NCBI GenBank assembly: GCA_964462335.1
Contig: CAYWYG010000011.1
Span: 1 to 25,836 of the forward strand
Direction of reading: 5' to 3'
Source of the DNA: JAPUDQ01 sp964462335
Lineage (GTDB): Bacteria; Patescibacteriota; Saccharimonadia; Saccharimonadales; Saccharimonadaceae
Length of the DNA stretch: 25,836 nt
The first letter of the stretch is position 1, and every line of letters starts with the position of its first letter. The translations under genes were made by a program, and so were the position numbers. Below the pieces are notes generated by a model that did no database searches, was not told the DNA's origin, and saw only the letters and a list, made by a program, of their open reading frames with translations. Shown one piece after another: positions 1 through 5,686 of this stretch.

Positions 1-20
1 ATTCGAAATACATTGAGCCG

Positions 21-58
21 ACCAATGTAAAAACCGGTCAAAAGACCGGTCCTTACAT

Positions 59-62
<4 letters not shown>
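21..62 (-). terminator. nested hairpin terminator of tRNA-Arg
   Basis: A 10-base arm (21-30) is the exact reverse complement of 53-62. Inside it a second perfect stem, ACCGGTC (33-39) with GACCGGT (44-50), closes on an AAAA loop. On the minus strand the inner stem is followed by a T run, as in an intrinsic terminator. The outer stem includes the encoded CCA and discriminator base of the tRNA, so the tRNA 3' end is part of the hairpin. Confidence 0.8.
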
Positions 63-135
<73 letters not shown>

Positions 136-220
136 GCGATGATACCTTGTATGTACTCGCAAGCATCCACGCAGAACGGAGCACTCGCGCCTCACAAGAA
201 TCACATAAAGAACAGAGGTG

Positions 221-249
221 ATTATAGCACAGTGGTACTACCTCGGCAA
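221..249 (-). promoter_or_regulatory. promoter of tRNA-Arg
   Basis: On the minus strand TTGCCG (249-244) is followed after exactly 17 bases by TATAAT (226-221), with a TGC extension just before the -10. The predicted start is about 80 bases upstream of the mature tRNA, so a 5' leader would be removed by RNase P. Confidence 0.7.
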
Positions 250-253
250 ATAT

Positions 254-859
254 CTAGAACCGTAGGCGCTTCATTATATCGTCAATAGCATCAGGCTTGA
301 CCGTCTGCATCGGAATATGGGCGCCGAGTGCATCGACAATTTGTTCACCGTATTCTTGAGGAAAGTACACGTCAATTGCTGGCATGAAGCGTTTGATCGG
401 AAGAAGCGTGATGTAATACACCGCATCTTCTTGGACAACACCAAATGCACGGAAATCTTTGTAACTATAGTGATTTTGCTCAATATCCAAACCGTTATCG
501 GAGAGTTGGTAGCGCAACACGCGCGGTGGTCGAAGTGCCATAAAGAAGATCGCAGCAACCATCACGACGACAACTGCGGTAAACGTCCAGGCATGTAGCC
601 ATATGGATAGCCCCAACAACACCACACCCATCGCCACGACACCAACAAACCATACTGTGTTTCTTTCATGATGCACAAATTCGGACGCCTCCCATGAAAC
701 TGACGGCATAAGTGGTGGCGCGCTCTCAGCGTCTGCCGTATGTGTCACTTCTGTAGCGTCTTGTGCCTCGACAGGCGGTATGGCTGCGGATACTGTATCG
801 GTATCACCCTCAGGAGGGGTATTGGCTGGCTGCCAGTATCCATGTGATTCGGGTTGCAT
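254..859 (-). CDS. two-helix membrane protein with cytosolic C-terminal domain
   Basis: A 201-residue protein of unknown function. The first ~65 residues are hydrophilic, rich in Pro, Ala, Asp and Glu, and probably disordered. Two adjacent hydrophobic helices follow at about 69-90 and 92-109. The remaining ~90 residues form a soluble alpha/beta domain that alternates short beta-like stretches (around YQLSDNGLDIEQNHYSYKDF) with a C-terminal amphipathic helix. This layout resembles bacterial PH-like membrane proteins, but I cannot confirm the family. The ATG at 859 is supported by a promoter ending only 6 bases upstream, which implies a leaderless mRNA. The gene stands alone and shares an intergenic region with the divergent tRNA-Ser(GCU). 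Confidence 0.8.
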   Translation of the reverse strand: MQPESHGYWQPANTPPEGDTDTVSAAIPPVEAQDATEVTHTADAESAPPLMPSVSWEASEFVHHERNTVWFVGVVAMGVVLLGLSIWLHAWTFTAVVVVMVAAIFFMALRPPRVLRYQLSDNGLDIEQNHYSYKDFRAFGVVQEDAVYYITLLPIKRFMPAIDVYFPQEYGEQIVDALGAHIPMQTVKPDAIDDIMKRLRF

Positions 860-865
860 AGCAAA

Positions 866-874
866 AGTATAGCA
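866..874 (-). promoter_or_regulatory. extended -10 promoter, leaderless
   Basis: On the minus strand TGCTATACT (874-866) lies 6 bases from the ATG at 859. RNA polymerase normally starts 6-7 bases after the -10, so transcription would begin at or next to the A of the start codon. No ribosome binding site fits in between. Confidence 0.6.
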
Positions 875-915
875 CTTGTGGTTAGATTTCGAAACGTATC
901 ATCGAAACCCGATGG

Positions 916-944
916 TTTCATTTTCACTGTGTATCTGTTACAAT
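916..944 (+). promoter_or_regulatory. promoter of tRNA-Ser(GCU)
   Basis: TGTTACAAT (936-944) is an extended -10. A weak -35, TTTCAT (916-921), sits 17 bases upstream of the hexamer. The predicted start is about 20 bases before the tRNA. A small hairpin, GAAACC-CGAT-GGTTTC (904-919), partly overlaps the -35. Confidence 0.5.
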
Positions 945-969
945 CTCTACCTGTAACGCCACATTTCAC

Positions 970-1062
970 GGAGGAGTACCCAAGTGGCTGAAGGGGCGGC
1001 TTTGCTAAAGCTGTAGGGGGGCGCAAGCTCTCGCGAGAGTTCGAATCTCTCCTCCTCCGCCA
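970..1062 (+). tRNA. tRNA-Ser (anticodon GCU)
   Basis: A class II tRNA of 93 nt with a long variable arm. The acceptor stem GGAGGAG pairs perfectly with CTCCTCC. The anticodon stem CGGCT/AGCTG closes the loop TTGCTAA, giving anticodon GCT. The T arm is GAGAG-TTCGAAT-CTCTC, followed by discriminator G and an encoded CCA (1060-1062). It reads AGC and AGU serine codons. Confidence 0.96.
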
Positions 1063-1064
1063 AG

Positions 1065-1104
1065 AGAAAATATCCATACGCGCCGGTATGGATATTTTCT
1101 TTTA
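1065..1104. terminator. bidirectional hairpin terminator
   Basis: A perfect 15-base-pair stem, 1065-1079 with 1086-1100, closes a 6-base loop and is followed by a T run. It begins 2 bases after the tRNA-Ser CCA. Its AT-rich foot gives a T tract on the minus strand too, so it can also stop the convergent gene that ends at 1121. Confidence 0.9.
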
Positions 1105-1120
1105 GATCGCGGCTCGCTAG

Positions 1121-1321
1121 TTACTTACTGCGACGCGTGAGCAATGCGAGCACAACACTGAGCCCGAAAACAATCAGCCCGACAAAGACGCCTTTGAGCA
1201 GCCAGTCACCGACAACGCTTAATTCCACAATATTCATGACGTACATGACACCGATAGTTGCAGCATAGAACGCATACAACGCGGCGACAACGACCACTGA
1301 GCTTTTGATATATTTTTCCAT
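1121..1321 (-). CDS. small two-helix membrane protein
   Basis: A 66-residue protein with two hydrophobic helices (about residues 8-32 and 42-60), a short loop, and a basic C-terminus ending RRSK. That favours a cytosolic C-terminus. An in-frame ATG six codons upstream (1339) is rejected because the TATAAT box would lie inside its coding sequence. The ATG at 1321, reading MEKYIK, sits 6 bases after that box. No family is recognised and the function is unknown. It is convergent with tRNA-Ser(GCU) and shares its terminator. Confidence 0.72.
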   Translation of the reverse strand: MEKYIKSSVVVVAALYAFYAATIGVMYVMNIVELSVVGDWLLKGVFVGLIVFGLSVVLALLTRRSK

Positions 1322-1327
1322 AGGCTG

Positions 1328-1336
1328 ATTATACCA
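1328..1336 (-). promoter_or_regulatory. extended -10 promoter, leaderless
   Basis: The minus strand reads TGGTATAAT (1336-1328), then CAGCCT, then the ATG at 1321. The extended -10 is perfect, no good -35 is visible 17 bases upstream, and the predicted start coincides with the start codon. Confidence 0.65.
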
Positions 1337-1396
1337 CATAACGCTAAAGAAGCTCTGCGACCTCTATATTTCTTGGCGGATGCTTTTCTCGCTGCA

Positions 1397-1445
1397 CGGC
1401 GCTACGCCGATCTCGCGGTTTGTATCGCTTCACGATACCCGCGAG
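1397..1445. repeat. two adjacent strong inverted repeats, possible structured RNA
   Basis: CGGCG-CTA-CGCCG (1397-1409) is followed by an interrupted long stem. CTCGCGG (1412-1418) pairs with CCGCGAG (1439-1445), and GTATCG (1422-1427) pairs with CGATAC (1433-1438) around a 5-base loop. Neither hairpin has a T run, so they are not plain terminators. They lie between the tRNA-Ser(UGA) terminator and the promoter of the small membrane gene, where no coding sequence is credible. Confidence 0.55.
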
Positions 1446-1466
1446 TTCTCATCACACCCATCATCA

Positions 1467-1491
1467 AGAAAAACCGAGGTCAGAAGACCTC
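1467..1491 (-). terminator. terminator of tRNA-Ser(UGA)
   Basis: On the minus strand the stem GAGGTC (1491-1486) pairs with GACCTC (1481-1476) around TTCT, extended by a further pair or two, and is followed by GGTTTTTC. It lies about 10 bases after the tRNA CCA. Confidence 0.85.
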
Positions 1492-1500
1492 AGTTGTTCT

Positions 1501-1588
1501 TGGCGGAGAGGGCGAGATTCGAACTCGCGGTGGGTCTCCCCACGCTTGTTTTCAAGACAAGTACCATCAACCACTCGGTCACCTCTCC
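1501..1588 (-). tRNA. tRNA-Ser (anticodon UGA)
   Basis: A class II tRNA of 88 nt. The acceptor stem GGAGAGG pairs with CCTCTCC. The anticodon stem CTTGT/ACAAG closes the loop CTTGAAA, giving anticodon TGA. The long variable arm has a GTGGG/CCCAC stem. The T arm is GCGAG-TTCGAAT-CTCGC, then discriminator G and an encoded CCA (1503-1501). It reads UCA and other UCN serine codons. Confidence 0.96.
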
Positions 1589-1599
1589 GTGTGATGATT

Positions 1600-1628
1600 A
1601 TTCTACCAGAGGTGGTTTTATCTGTCGA
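1600..1628 (-). promoter_or_regulatory. promoter of tRNA-Ser(UGA) inside comF 3' end
   Basis: On the minus strand TCGACA (1628-1623, 5 of 6 to consensus) is followed after 17 bases by TAGAAT (1605-1600), with a TGG extension. The -35 lies within the last codons of comF. The predicted start is only about 5 bases before the mature tRNA. Confidence 0.7.
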
Positions 1629-2286
1629 ATGGCTGGCGAGCGATCACGGCAACAAAAACCGGCTGGGTACTCACCGCGCGAATCGCCGTGACACCAGATT
1701 CAAGTGTCGCCCCTGTGGTATAGATATCGTCAATGAGGAGCACGGGCGAGGTCACGGCATCATCAACCGAGAATGCGCCATGCTGACGGATCAAACGGTC
1801 TGCCTTGCTCGCGCCGCGCTGTGGAAGCGCGGTGCGTCGCTGTAATCGTGCACCGACGGGCATATGACGACGTTTCGCAAGCTCGCGCGCGATATAAGCC
1901 ATATGGTCATAGCCTCGCTGGCGCATATGACTTGAGATCGTCGGGATATAGCTAATGGTAGTCGTTGGCGGCAACACTGGCAGGCACGCGTCAAGTAGCC
2001 GCGCAAGCACGCGAGCACCGTCACGTGCTCGATCAAACTTATATCTGTCGATCAACTCACGTAGGCCTCCTGTACGGACACCAACTACCCACGCTGCGTC
2101 ATATACGGCATGCGCTCGACAGCCACTGCAGAGATTGTCACTAGCGGATGGGCGCAGGCACACAACACATTGGTCATAGCCATTGTCTATGATGTCAGAA
2201 AAACAATAATCACACAGTAAGCCTTTTGGCTCACCACAAGAGCTACAGGTATGGGGCGCGAGGGTGGACAATATACGATCAAGCAT
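1618..2286 (-). CDS. comF: ComF family phosphoribosyltransferase
   Basis: A 222-residue protein with ComF architecture. An N-terminal zinc finger carries CSSC (Cys14/17) and CDYC (Cys25/28), with further CVVC and CSGC pairs. A type I phosphoribosyltransferase domain follows, with the PRPP loop VLLIDDIYTTGATL at about residues 182-195 and the upstream IPTISSHMRQRGYDH segment typical of ComF. In competent bacteria ComF helps bring single-stranded DNA into the cytosol and interacts with the ComFA helicase, and related proteins have other roles. The ATG at 2286 lacks an obvious ribosome binding site. A possible extended -10, TGCAATAAT, lies about 25 bases upstream. Length is normal for the family. 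The gene stands alone and is divergent from hsp20. Confidence 0.92.
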   Translation of the reverse strand: MLDRILSTLAPHTCSSCGEPKGLLCDYCFSDIIDNGYDQCVVCLRPSASDNLCSGCRAHAVYDAAWVVGVRTGGLRELIDRYKFDRARDGARVLARLLDACLPVLPPTTTISYIPTISSHMRQRGYDHMAYIARELAKRRHMPVGARLQRRTALPQRGASKADRLIRQHGAFSVDDAVTSPVLLIDDIYTTGATLESGVTAIRAVSTQPVFVAVIARQPFDR

Positions 2287-2312
2287 TGTAGTTTTTACGT
2301 TTGCTACGTACT

Positions 2313-2346
2313 ATTATTGCAGACAATTGACAATTTCGGATATAAT
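2313..2346. promoter_or_regulatory. divergent, overlapping promoters of comF and hsp20
   Basis: On the plus strand TTGCAG (2317-2322) and TATAAT (2341-2346), with 18 bases between, form the hsp20 promoter. On the minus strand TGCAATAAT (2321-2313) is an extended -10 facing comF. The two polymerase sites overlap, so they should compete. Confidence 0.5.
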
Positions 2347-2389
2347 TAGTGAGACAATTTGTTTGAAATACTATCGAAGTGGAGGATGT

Positions 2390-2872
2390 ATGGTGCGAGG
2401 ACATAAACAAAACGACGATCTTCTCATGGAAGATGAGTTGGCGGCGGCATTTCTCTCTGACGAAGAAATTCCCGTTTCATCTGACGACAACCAGTCTACA
2501 GTATCAACCAGTGATGACAACTGGGACGAAAATGATGGCCAGGATTTGCCCGGTCAGCTCGCTGTCGACGTCTACGAGACCGACGAGAAACTTGTCGTCA
2601 AAGCACGTACCGCAGGGGTCAACAAATCAGACCTCGACGTGAGTATATCTGACGGTATCTTGACGATCAGTGGGACACTCAGCAGCGGCGACGATTCACT
2701 CGCGACGCACTGGCACGTCCAAGAGTGCTACTGGGGCGAATTTAGCCGTACCCTCGCATTGCCAGTGCAGGTAAAAGAGGATGAGGTCGAGGCAGTACTC
2801 AAAGACGGCGTCCTCACGATCAGCTTTACAAAGGTCAAAACCGAGCAAGCCCGCAAGATTCAGGTGCTCTAA
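2390..2872 (+). CDS. small heat-shock protein Hsp20
   Basis: A 160-residue alpha-crystallin-type holdase, an ATP-independent chaperone that keeps unfolded clients soluble. The first ~55 residues form an acidic, Ser/Asp-rich arm. The alpha-crystallin domain spans about residues 63-150, starting at QLAVDVYETDEKLVV and ending with the family signature LKDGVLTISF. The C-terminal tail KIQVL supplies the I-x-I/V motif used in oligomer assembly. GGAGG (2381-2385) lies 4 bases before the ATG at 2390. An ATG at 2386 is in another frame, and a longer in-frame reading from 2264 would cross the promoter. No CIRCE-like operator is visible. Confidence 0.94.
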   Translation: MVRGHKQNDDLLMEDELAAAFLSDEEIPVSSDDNQSTVSTSDDNWDENDGQDLPGQLAVDVYETDEKLVVKARTAGVNKSDLDVSISDGILTISGTLSSGDDSLATHWHVQECYWGEFSRTLALPVQVKEDEVEAVLKDGVLTISFTKVKTEQARKIQVL

Positions 2873-2913
2873 GACGCGCGCACGACATTGTAGCCCAGCA
2901 GCTTGTCTCATAC

Positions 2914-2947
2914 GAAAACTCCCCAAACTGATCGGGGAGTTTTCTCT
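2914..2947. terminator. bidirectional terminator between hsp20 and the pilin genes
   Basis: An 11-base-pair perfect stem, GAAAACTCCCC (2914-2924) with GGGGAGTTTTC (2934-2944), encloses a 9-base loop. It ends in T runs on both strands, placed between two convergent genes. Confidence 0.9.
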
Positions 2948-2969
2948 CTAACTCGTAACGCGTCGTTAT

Positions 2970-3374
2970 CTAGGTCGTTGTCTGACCGAGGTTTGTCGTG
3001 ACAAAATTGACAGCTGCAAACGCCAGGAAGGCGACAACGATACCGACAATGGCATAGAGAATGGTGTTTTTCGCACCCGTGACCGCACTCTGGTCACCGC
3101 CCGATACCACATAGCGGATACCGCCGATGATCAACATGATGACCGAGACTGCACCGATGATATAGAGTAAGATGTTGGTCACGGTTTTGAAGATACCCGA
3201 CTCGCCGAATAACGTCTCAGCCGTACCATCGCCTTTTGCGCTCGCCGCACCGCCACCTATACCTCCCGAGATCTGTTGTGCGCTCACAACATCTCCTGAG
3301 AGTAGACTCACGCCTAGTGCCAACATCGGCACTATCATGAGAACAAATGCGCCTTTTCTAATGATTTCTTTCAT
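2970..3374 (-). CDS. VirB2/TrbC-like pilin subunit 1
   Basis: A 134-residue secreted or membrane protein. The signal peptide covers about residues 1-32, with a likely cut after VSA before QQIS. A Gly/Ala-rich stretch follows. Two helices (about 62-87 and 101-127) are joined by the short loop SGGDQSAVTGAKNT. This helix-GGD-loop-helix hairpin is the layout of VirB2/TrbC pilins, which polymerise into the T4SS pilus. There are no cysteines, unlike most neighbours. AGGAG lies 4 bases before the ATG. It is the last gene of the leftward six-gene run, separated from the next by 72 bases, and could also have its own promoter. Its hairpin is most similar to the genes at 3447 and 3854. Confidence 0.82.
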   Translation of the reverse strand: MKEIIRKGAFVLMIVPMLALGVSLLSGDVVSAQQISGGIGGGAASAKGDGTAETLFGESGIFKTVTNILLYIIGAVSVIMLIIGGIRYVVSGGDQSAVTGAKNTILYAIVGIVVAFLAFAAVNFVTTNLGQTTT

Positions 3375-3446
3375 GAAGCTCCTTCATTATTTACGTTATG
3401 TGCTTGTGATAATTTATAGCAGATTGTGCTCAAACAGTGAAGTAGT

Positions 3447-3842
3447 TTACTTCACATTCAATATAACAAAGTTGACGATTGCATAGGCCATCAACGCCAC
3501 AACAAGTCCGATCACCGCATAGAGTATCGTGTCTTTCGCGCCTTTGACACCAGATTGATCGCCGCCAGACGTCGTATAGCGAATACCGCCGATGATGATC
3601 ATGAGCACAGCGATCGCTCCGAGAACATACAGAAGCAGATTGATAATCTGTTTTATGAAACCAGCAAGATTAGTGCTCGACGCATCTTTGTTCGTACACT
3701 CCTTACCGTTCCACTCACCGCCCGTCCCCTTGCATATCTCTTCTTGGGGTGCCGCACTGGCCGTAGCAGGGCTAAGTGATACTGGTACAGCCATCATAAC
3801 GAGTGCCGTAAGGCTTAGTAACACCATTTTTAATCTTTTCAC
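3447..3842 (-). CDS. VirB2/TrbC-like pilin subunit 2
   Basis: A 131-residue paralogue of the preceding gene. The signal peptide is about residues 1-30 (cut near ASA before APQE). A short exposed segment carries two cysteines (EEIC and KECTN), able to form a disulphide. The hairpin is two helices around TTSGGDQSGVKGAKDT. The second helix, ILYAVIGLVVALMAYAIVNF, closely matches that of the gene at 3854. The start is GTG at 3842, with GGAGG 4 bases upstream. It is separated from the gene at 3854 by only 11 bases, which hold this binding site, so the two are co-transcribed. Confidence 0.82.
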   Translation of the reverse strand: MKRLKMVLLSLTALVMMAVPVSLSPATASAAPQEEICKGTGGEWNGKECTNKDASSTNLAGFIKQIINLLLYVLGAIAVLMIIIGGIRYTTSGGDQSGVKGAKDTILYAVIGLVVALMAYAIVNFVILNVK

Positions 3843-3853
3843 ATTTCCTCCTT

Positions 3854-4252
3854 TTATAACCTGCTTAATACAAAATTAACGATCGCATACGACATAATCG
3901 CCACAGCCAACCCAATCACTGCATAGATGATCGTCTCGCGCCCACTTTTCGTCCCAGCCGCGTCACCACCAGAGAGCGTGAAGCGCATACCACCGATCAC
4001 TATCATAATCACAGAGATCGCACCCGTGATGTAGATAAGTGTGTTGACAATCTTCGTCCATACACTATTGGGCCCGAACAGTTTCTCGCTTGAATTTGTG
4101 CACAGTGGACTCGACGAATCGACCGAACATGTCGTACTAATCGGGTTTGCGATCGCACGGGTCTGTGGCGCCACGAGAAAGCTACCGATCGCTCCGGCAA
4201 ACATCCCGACTAGCGCAACTCTGACCGCTATTGAAAATATGTGTCGTGTCAT
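3854..4252 (-). CDS. VirB2/TrbC-like pilin subunit 3
   Basis: A 132-residue member of the same family, counted from the ATG at 4252 (MTRHIF). An upstream in-frame ATG at 4285 is rejected because AGGAGG sits between the two, 9 bases before 4252. The signal peptide runs to about residue 36 (cut near AIA before NP). Two cysteines lie 10 residues apart (TTCS and PLCT) ahead of the hairpin. The loop is LSGGDAAGTKSGRET, and the C-terminus is a helix ending VNFVLSRL. It starts within a few bases of the stop of the gene at 4258. Confidence 0.82.
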   Translation of the reverse strand: MTRHIFSIAVRVALVGMFAGAIGSFLVAPQTRAIANPISTTCSVDSSSPLCTNSSEKLFGPNSVWTKIVNTLIYITGAISVIMIVIGGMRFTLSGGDAAGTKSGRETIIYAVIGLAVAIMSYAIVNFVLSRL

Positions 4253-4257
4253 ACTAT

Positions 4258-4581
4258 TTATCCTCCTAAACTTTGAACTATCCATCGTATTGCCGCAAAC
4301 ACGATAGTTGATATTGCCAGCGCCACTACCGCGTAGATGATTGCTTCTCTAGATTGTTTCTGTGCATTTGCATCGCTACCCTGGACGACCATACGCATCG
4401 CCGCGATAATAATAAATAGTATCGCAAACGCTGCCAGTGCAGCATATACCAACCCGATGATACGATCAAACTGTGAACCGTTTGCGGCAAGTGTCGGTAA
4501 GCCAATCTCTCCCGCTTTGATACCTGTTAGTTGAGCAAAAAATACCAACGAGCCCGTCACTGCATGATCGACGATCCTCAT
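4258..4581 (-). CDS. divergent VirB2-like subunit lacking a signal peptide
   Basis: A 107-residue protein with the same two-helix hairpin, but the loop is altered to QGSDANAQKQSREA instead of SGGD. There is no cleavable signal peptide and there are no cysteines. The N-terminal ~38 residues are mildly hydrophobic. The second helix, AIIYAVVALAISTIVFAAI, aligns with those of the neighbours. It overlaps the upstream gene by ATGA (4578-4581), which implies translational coupling. It could be a minor or adaptor subunit, or a membrane partner of VirB6-like proteins, rather than the main pilin (inference). Confidence 0.75.
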   Translation of the reverse strand: MRIVDHAVTGSLVFFAQLTGIKAGEIGLPTLAANGSQFDRIIGLVYAALAAFAILFIIIAAMRMVVQGSDANAQKQSREAIIYAVVALAISTIVFAAIRWIVQSLGG

Positions 4582-5012
4582 ACGAACGCCCCCGCGATAA
4601 ACCCTACGATCGCAACAGATAGCATTGCGATGATCAATCCTATCACCGCGTCACGTATACCGCCCAGTGCTTGCGCATATGTACTCGAATTACCGTTGGC
4701 GCTCACCATCTTAAACAACATGAAAAATATATAGCCGATCGCGACATACATAGCTAGTTTTATGATGCTTTCAACTACGGGAAATGCGATCTTCCATATA
4801 TCATTTAGTGACTTGATCATAGGTTTGCCTTTGTCATCTTTTGGCAGACAGGCATACCATGGTTGAAAGCCAAAGAAATTGCCTACAGCGCTATTGCCGC
4901 ACACAGCGACATGTGAAAGCGGCGTCATCGCCCCAACAGGGACTGCGCTCAAAAACAGTCCAGAGACCATCGCTAGGGTCAACGATACTGCAACAAAAAG
5001 CCGCCTCATCAC
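4578..5012 (-). CDS. divergent VirB2-like subunit with cysteine pair
   Basis: A 144-residue protein. The signal peptide is about 1-28 (cut near VGA before MTPL). An exposed segment carries two cysteines (VAVCG and YACLP) 17 residues apart. A long helix pair follows, separated by a loop with SANGNSSTYAQALGG in place of the GGD loop. The GTG at 5012 overlaps the upstream stop (TAGTG) and has GGAGG 9 bases before it. The ATG at the next codon is an alternative. Sequence similarity to the first three pilins is weak, and the assignment rests mainly on topology and position. Confidence 0.72.
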   Translation of the reverse strand: MMRRLFVAVSLTLAMVSGLFLSAVPVGAMTPLSHVAVCGNSAVGNFFGFQPWYACLPKDDKGKPMIKSLNDIWKIAFPVVESIIKLAMYVAIGYIFFMLFKMVSANGNSSTYAQALGGIRDAVIGLIIAMLSVAIVGFIAGAFV

Positions 5013-5488
5013 TATAGGATCCCTCCGGGTATCATGAACTGCAAGATTGCAAACATGAGAAGGTAAAGTAGCAGCCCTATCACAGAGTTTGTGATGATCT
5101 TTATGCCTGCCTGGGTTTTGCCCGGGCTACCCTCTGCGGTTGAATAGACGATACCACCAGCCGCAATACCGCCGACAACAGCCAGGCCTACGCCCACACT
5201 GAGGAATTTGAGTATCTCAACAGCAAGACATCGTATACCCACCGCGTCTGTTCCGCATCCGGCAAATGAAAATGCAGTGGTCTTTGCGCAATCACCTTGA
5301 TCACTTCCGTCGGTACATTTCACCGTGTTGGACGGGGCGGCTGATCCGCCACCGCCTTGTGCTGGATCCGTTGTCGCCGCGAATATATATGGAGCGCTGC
5401 TCAGAGATAACGTCGTCGCGACCACAACCAACATGATGATTTTATGTGGCATAAAGCATTTCTTCATAATCTGCTTATATTTACCCAT
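5012..5488 (-). CDS. divergent VirB2-like subunit, first gene of the leftward run
   Basis: A 158-residue protein from the ATG at 5488 (MGKYKQ). ATG at 5467 (MKKCFM) is an equally possible start and fits a standard signal peptide better, cut near IFA before ATTD. A Gly/Ser-rich stretch and four cysteines (KCTD, GDCA, GCGT, IRCL) precede two helices. Their loop, TAEGSPGKTQAGIK, resembles the short GxxGKT-like loops of VirB2/VirB3 proteins. The C-terminus is a helix ending MIPGGIL. No strong ribosome binding site is visible for either start. It leads the six-gene unit, divergent from the VirB6-like gene. Confidence 0.72.
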   Translation of the reverse strand: MGKYKQIMKKCFMPHKIIMLVVVATTLSLSSAPYIFAATTDPAQGGGGSAAPSNTVKCTDGSDQGDCAKTTAFSFAGCGTDAVGIRCLAVEILKFLSVGVGLAVVGGIAAGGIVYSTAEGSPGKTQAGIKIITNSVIGLLLYLLMFAILQFMIPGGIL

Positions 5489-5521
5489 ACTCAGGCGATA
5501 AAGTAAATATGCCCGAATCAA

Positions 5522-5539
5522 TAGATACTTTAGTATCTA
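5522..5539. promoter_or_regulatory. palindrome upstream of the pilin operon
   Basis: TAGATAC (5522-5528) and GTATCTA (5533-5539) form a perfect 7-base inverted repeat around TTTA. It lies 33 bases before the ATG at 5488 in the 165-base divergent region, so it may be an operator for a dimeric regulator. No T run follows, and no -10 can be assigned with confidence on the minus strand. Confidence 0.4.
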
Positions 5540-5642
5540 CGGCCACAAGCCATCATCACTGTTATAGCCGCACTTTACCGTATATTGACCTCGCCTACGT
5601 CAAGCGTGGCGATTGTTGCGCTTATGGCAAATCACGTATACA

Positions 5643-5670
5643 CTTAACATCGTAGGATTAATAATATACT
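5643..5670 (+). promoter_or_regulatory. promoter of the rightward T4SS operon
   Basis: TATACT (5665-5670) is preceded by CTTAAC (5643-5648) at 16 bases. The predicted start lies about 10 bases before the ATG at 5687, leaving room only for an AAGG (5679-5682) as ribosome binding site. Confidence 0.5.
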
Positions 5671-5686
5671 GGAAGAGTAAGGTTCT

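Noticed and set aside
745..1077. 110-codon open frame on the minus strand
   Set aside because: It runs through the tRNA-Ser(GCU) gene antisense and into the start of the 859 gene; it is a shadow.
1373..1845. Overlapping plus-strand open frames of 73-141 codons
   Set aside because: They cross tRNA-Ser(UGA), its terminator and the antisense of comF, with no ribosome binding site or family-like sequence.
2327..2346. Perfect TTGACA next to TATAAT upstream of hsp20
   Set aside because: Only 8 bases separate them, too close for one promoter; TTGCAG at 18 bases is the better -35.
3172..4734. Plus-strand open frames opposite the pilin genes
   Set aside because: They mirror the strongly supported minus-strand hairpin proteins and lack binding sites or family features.
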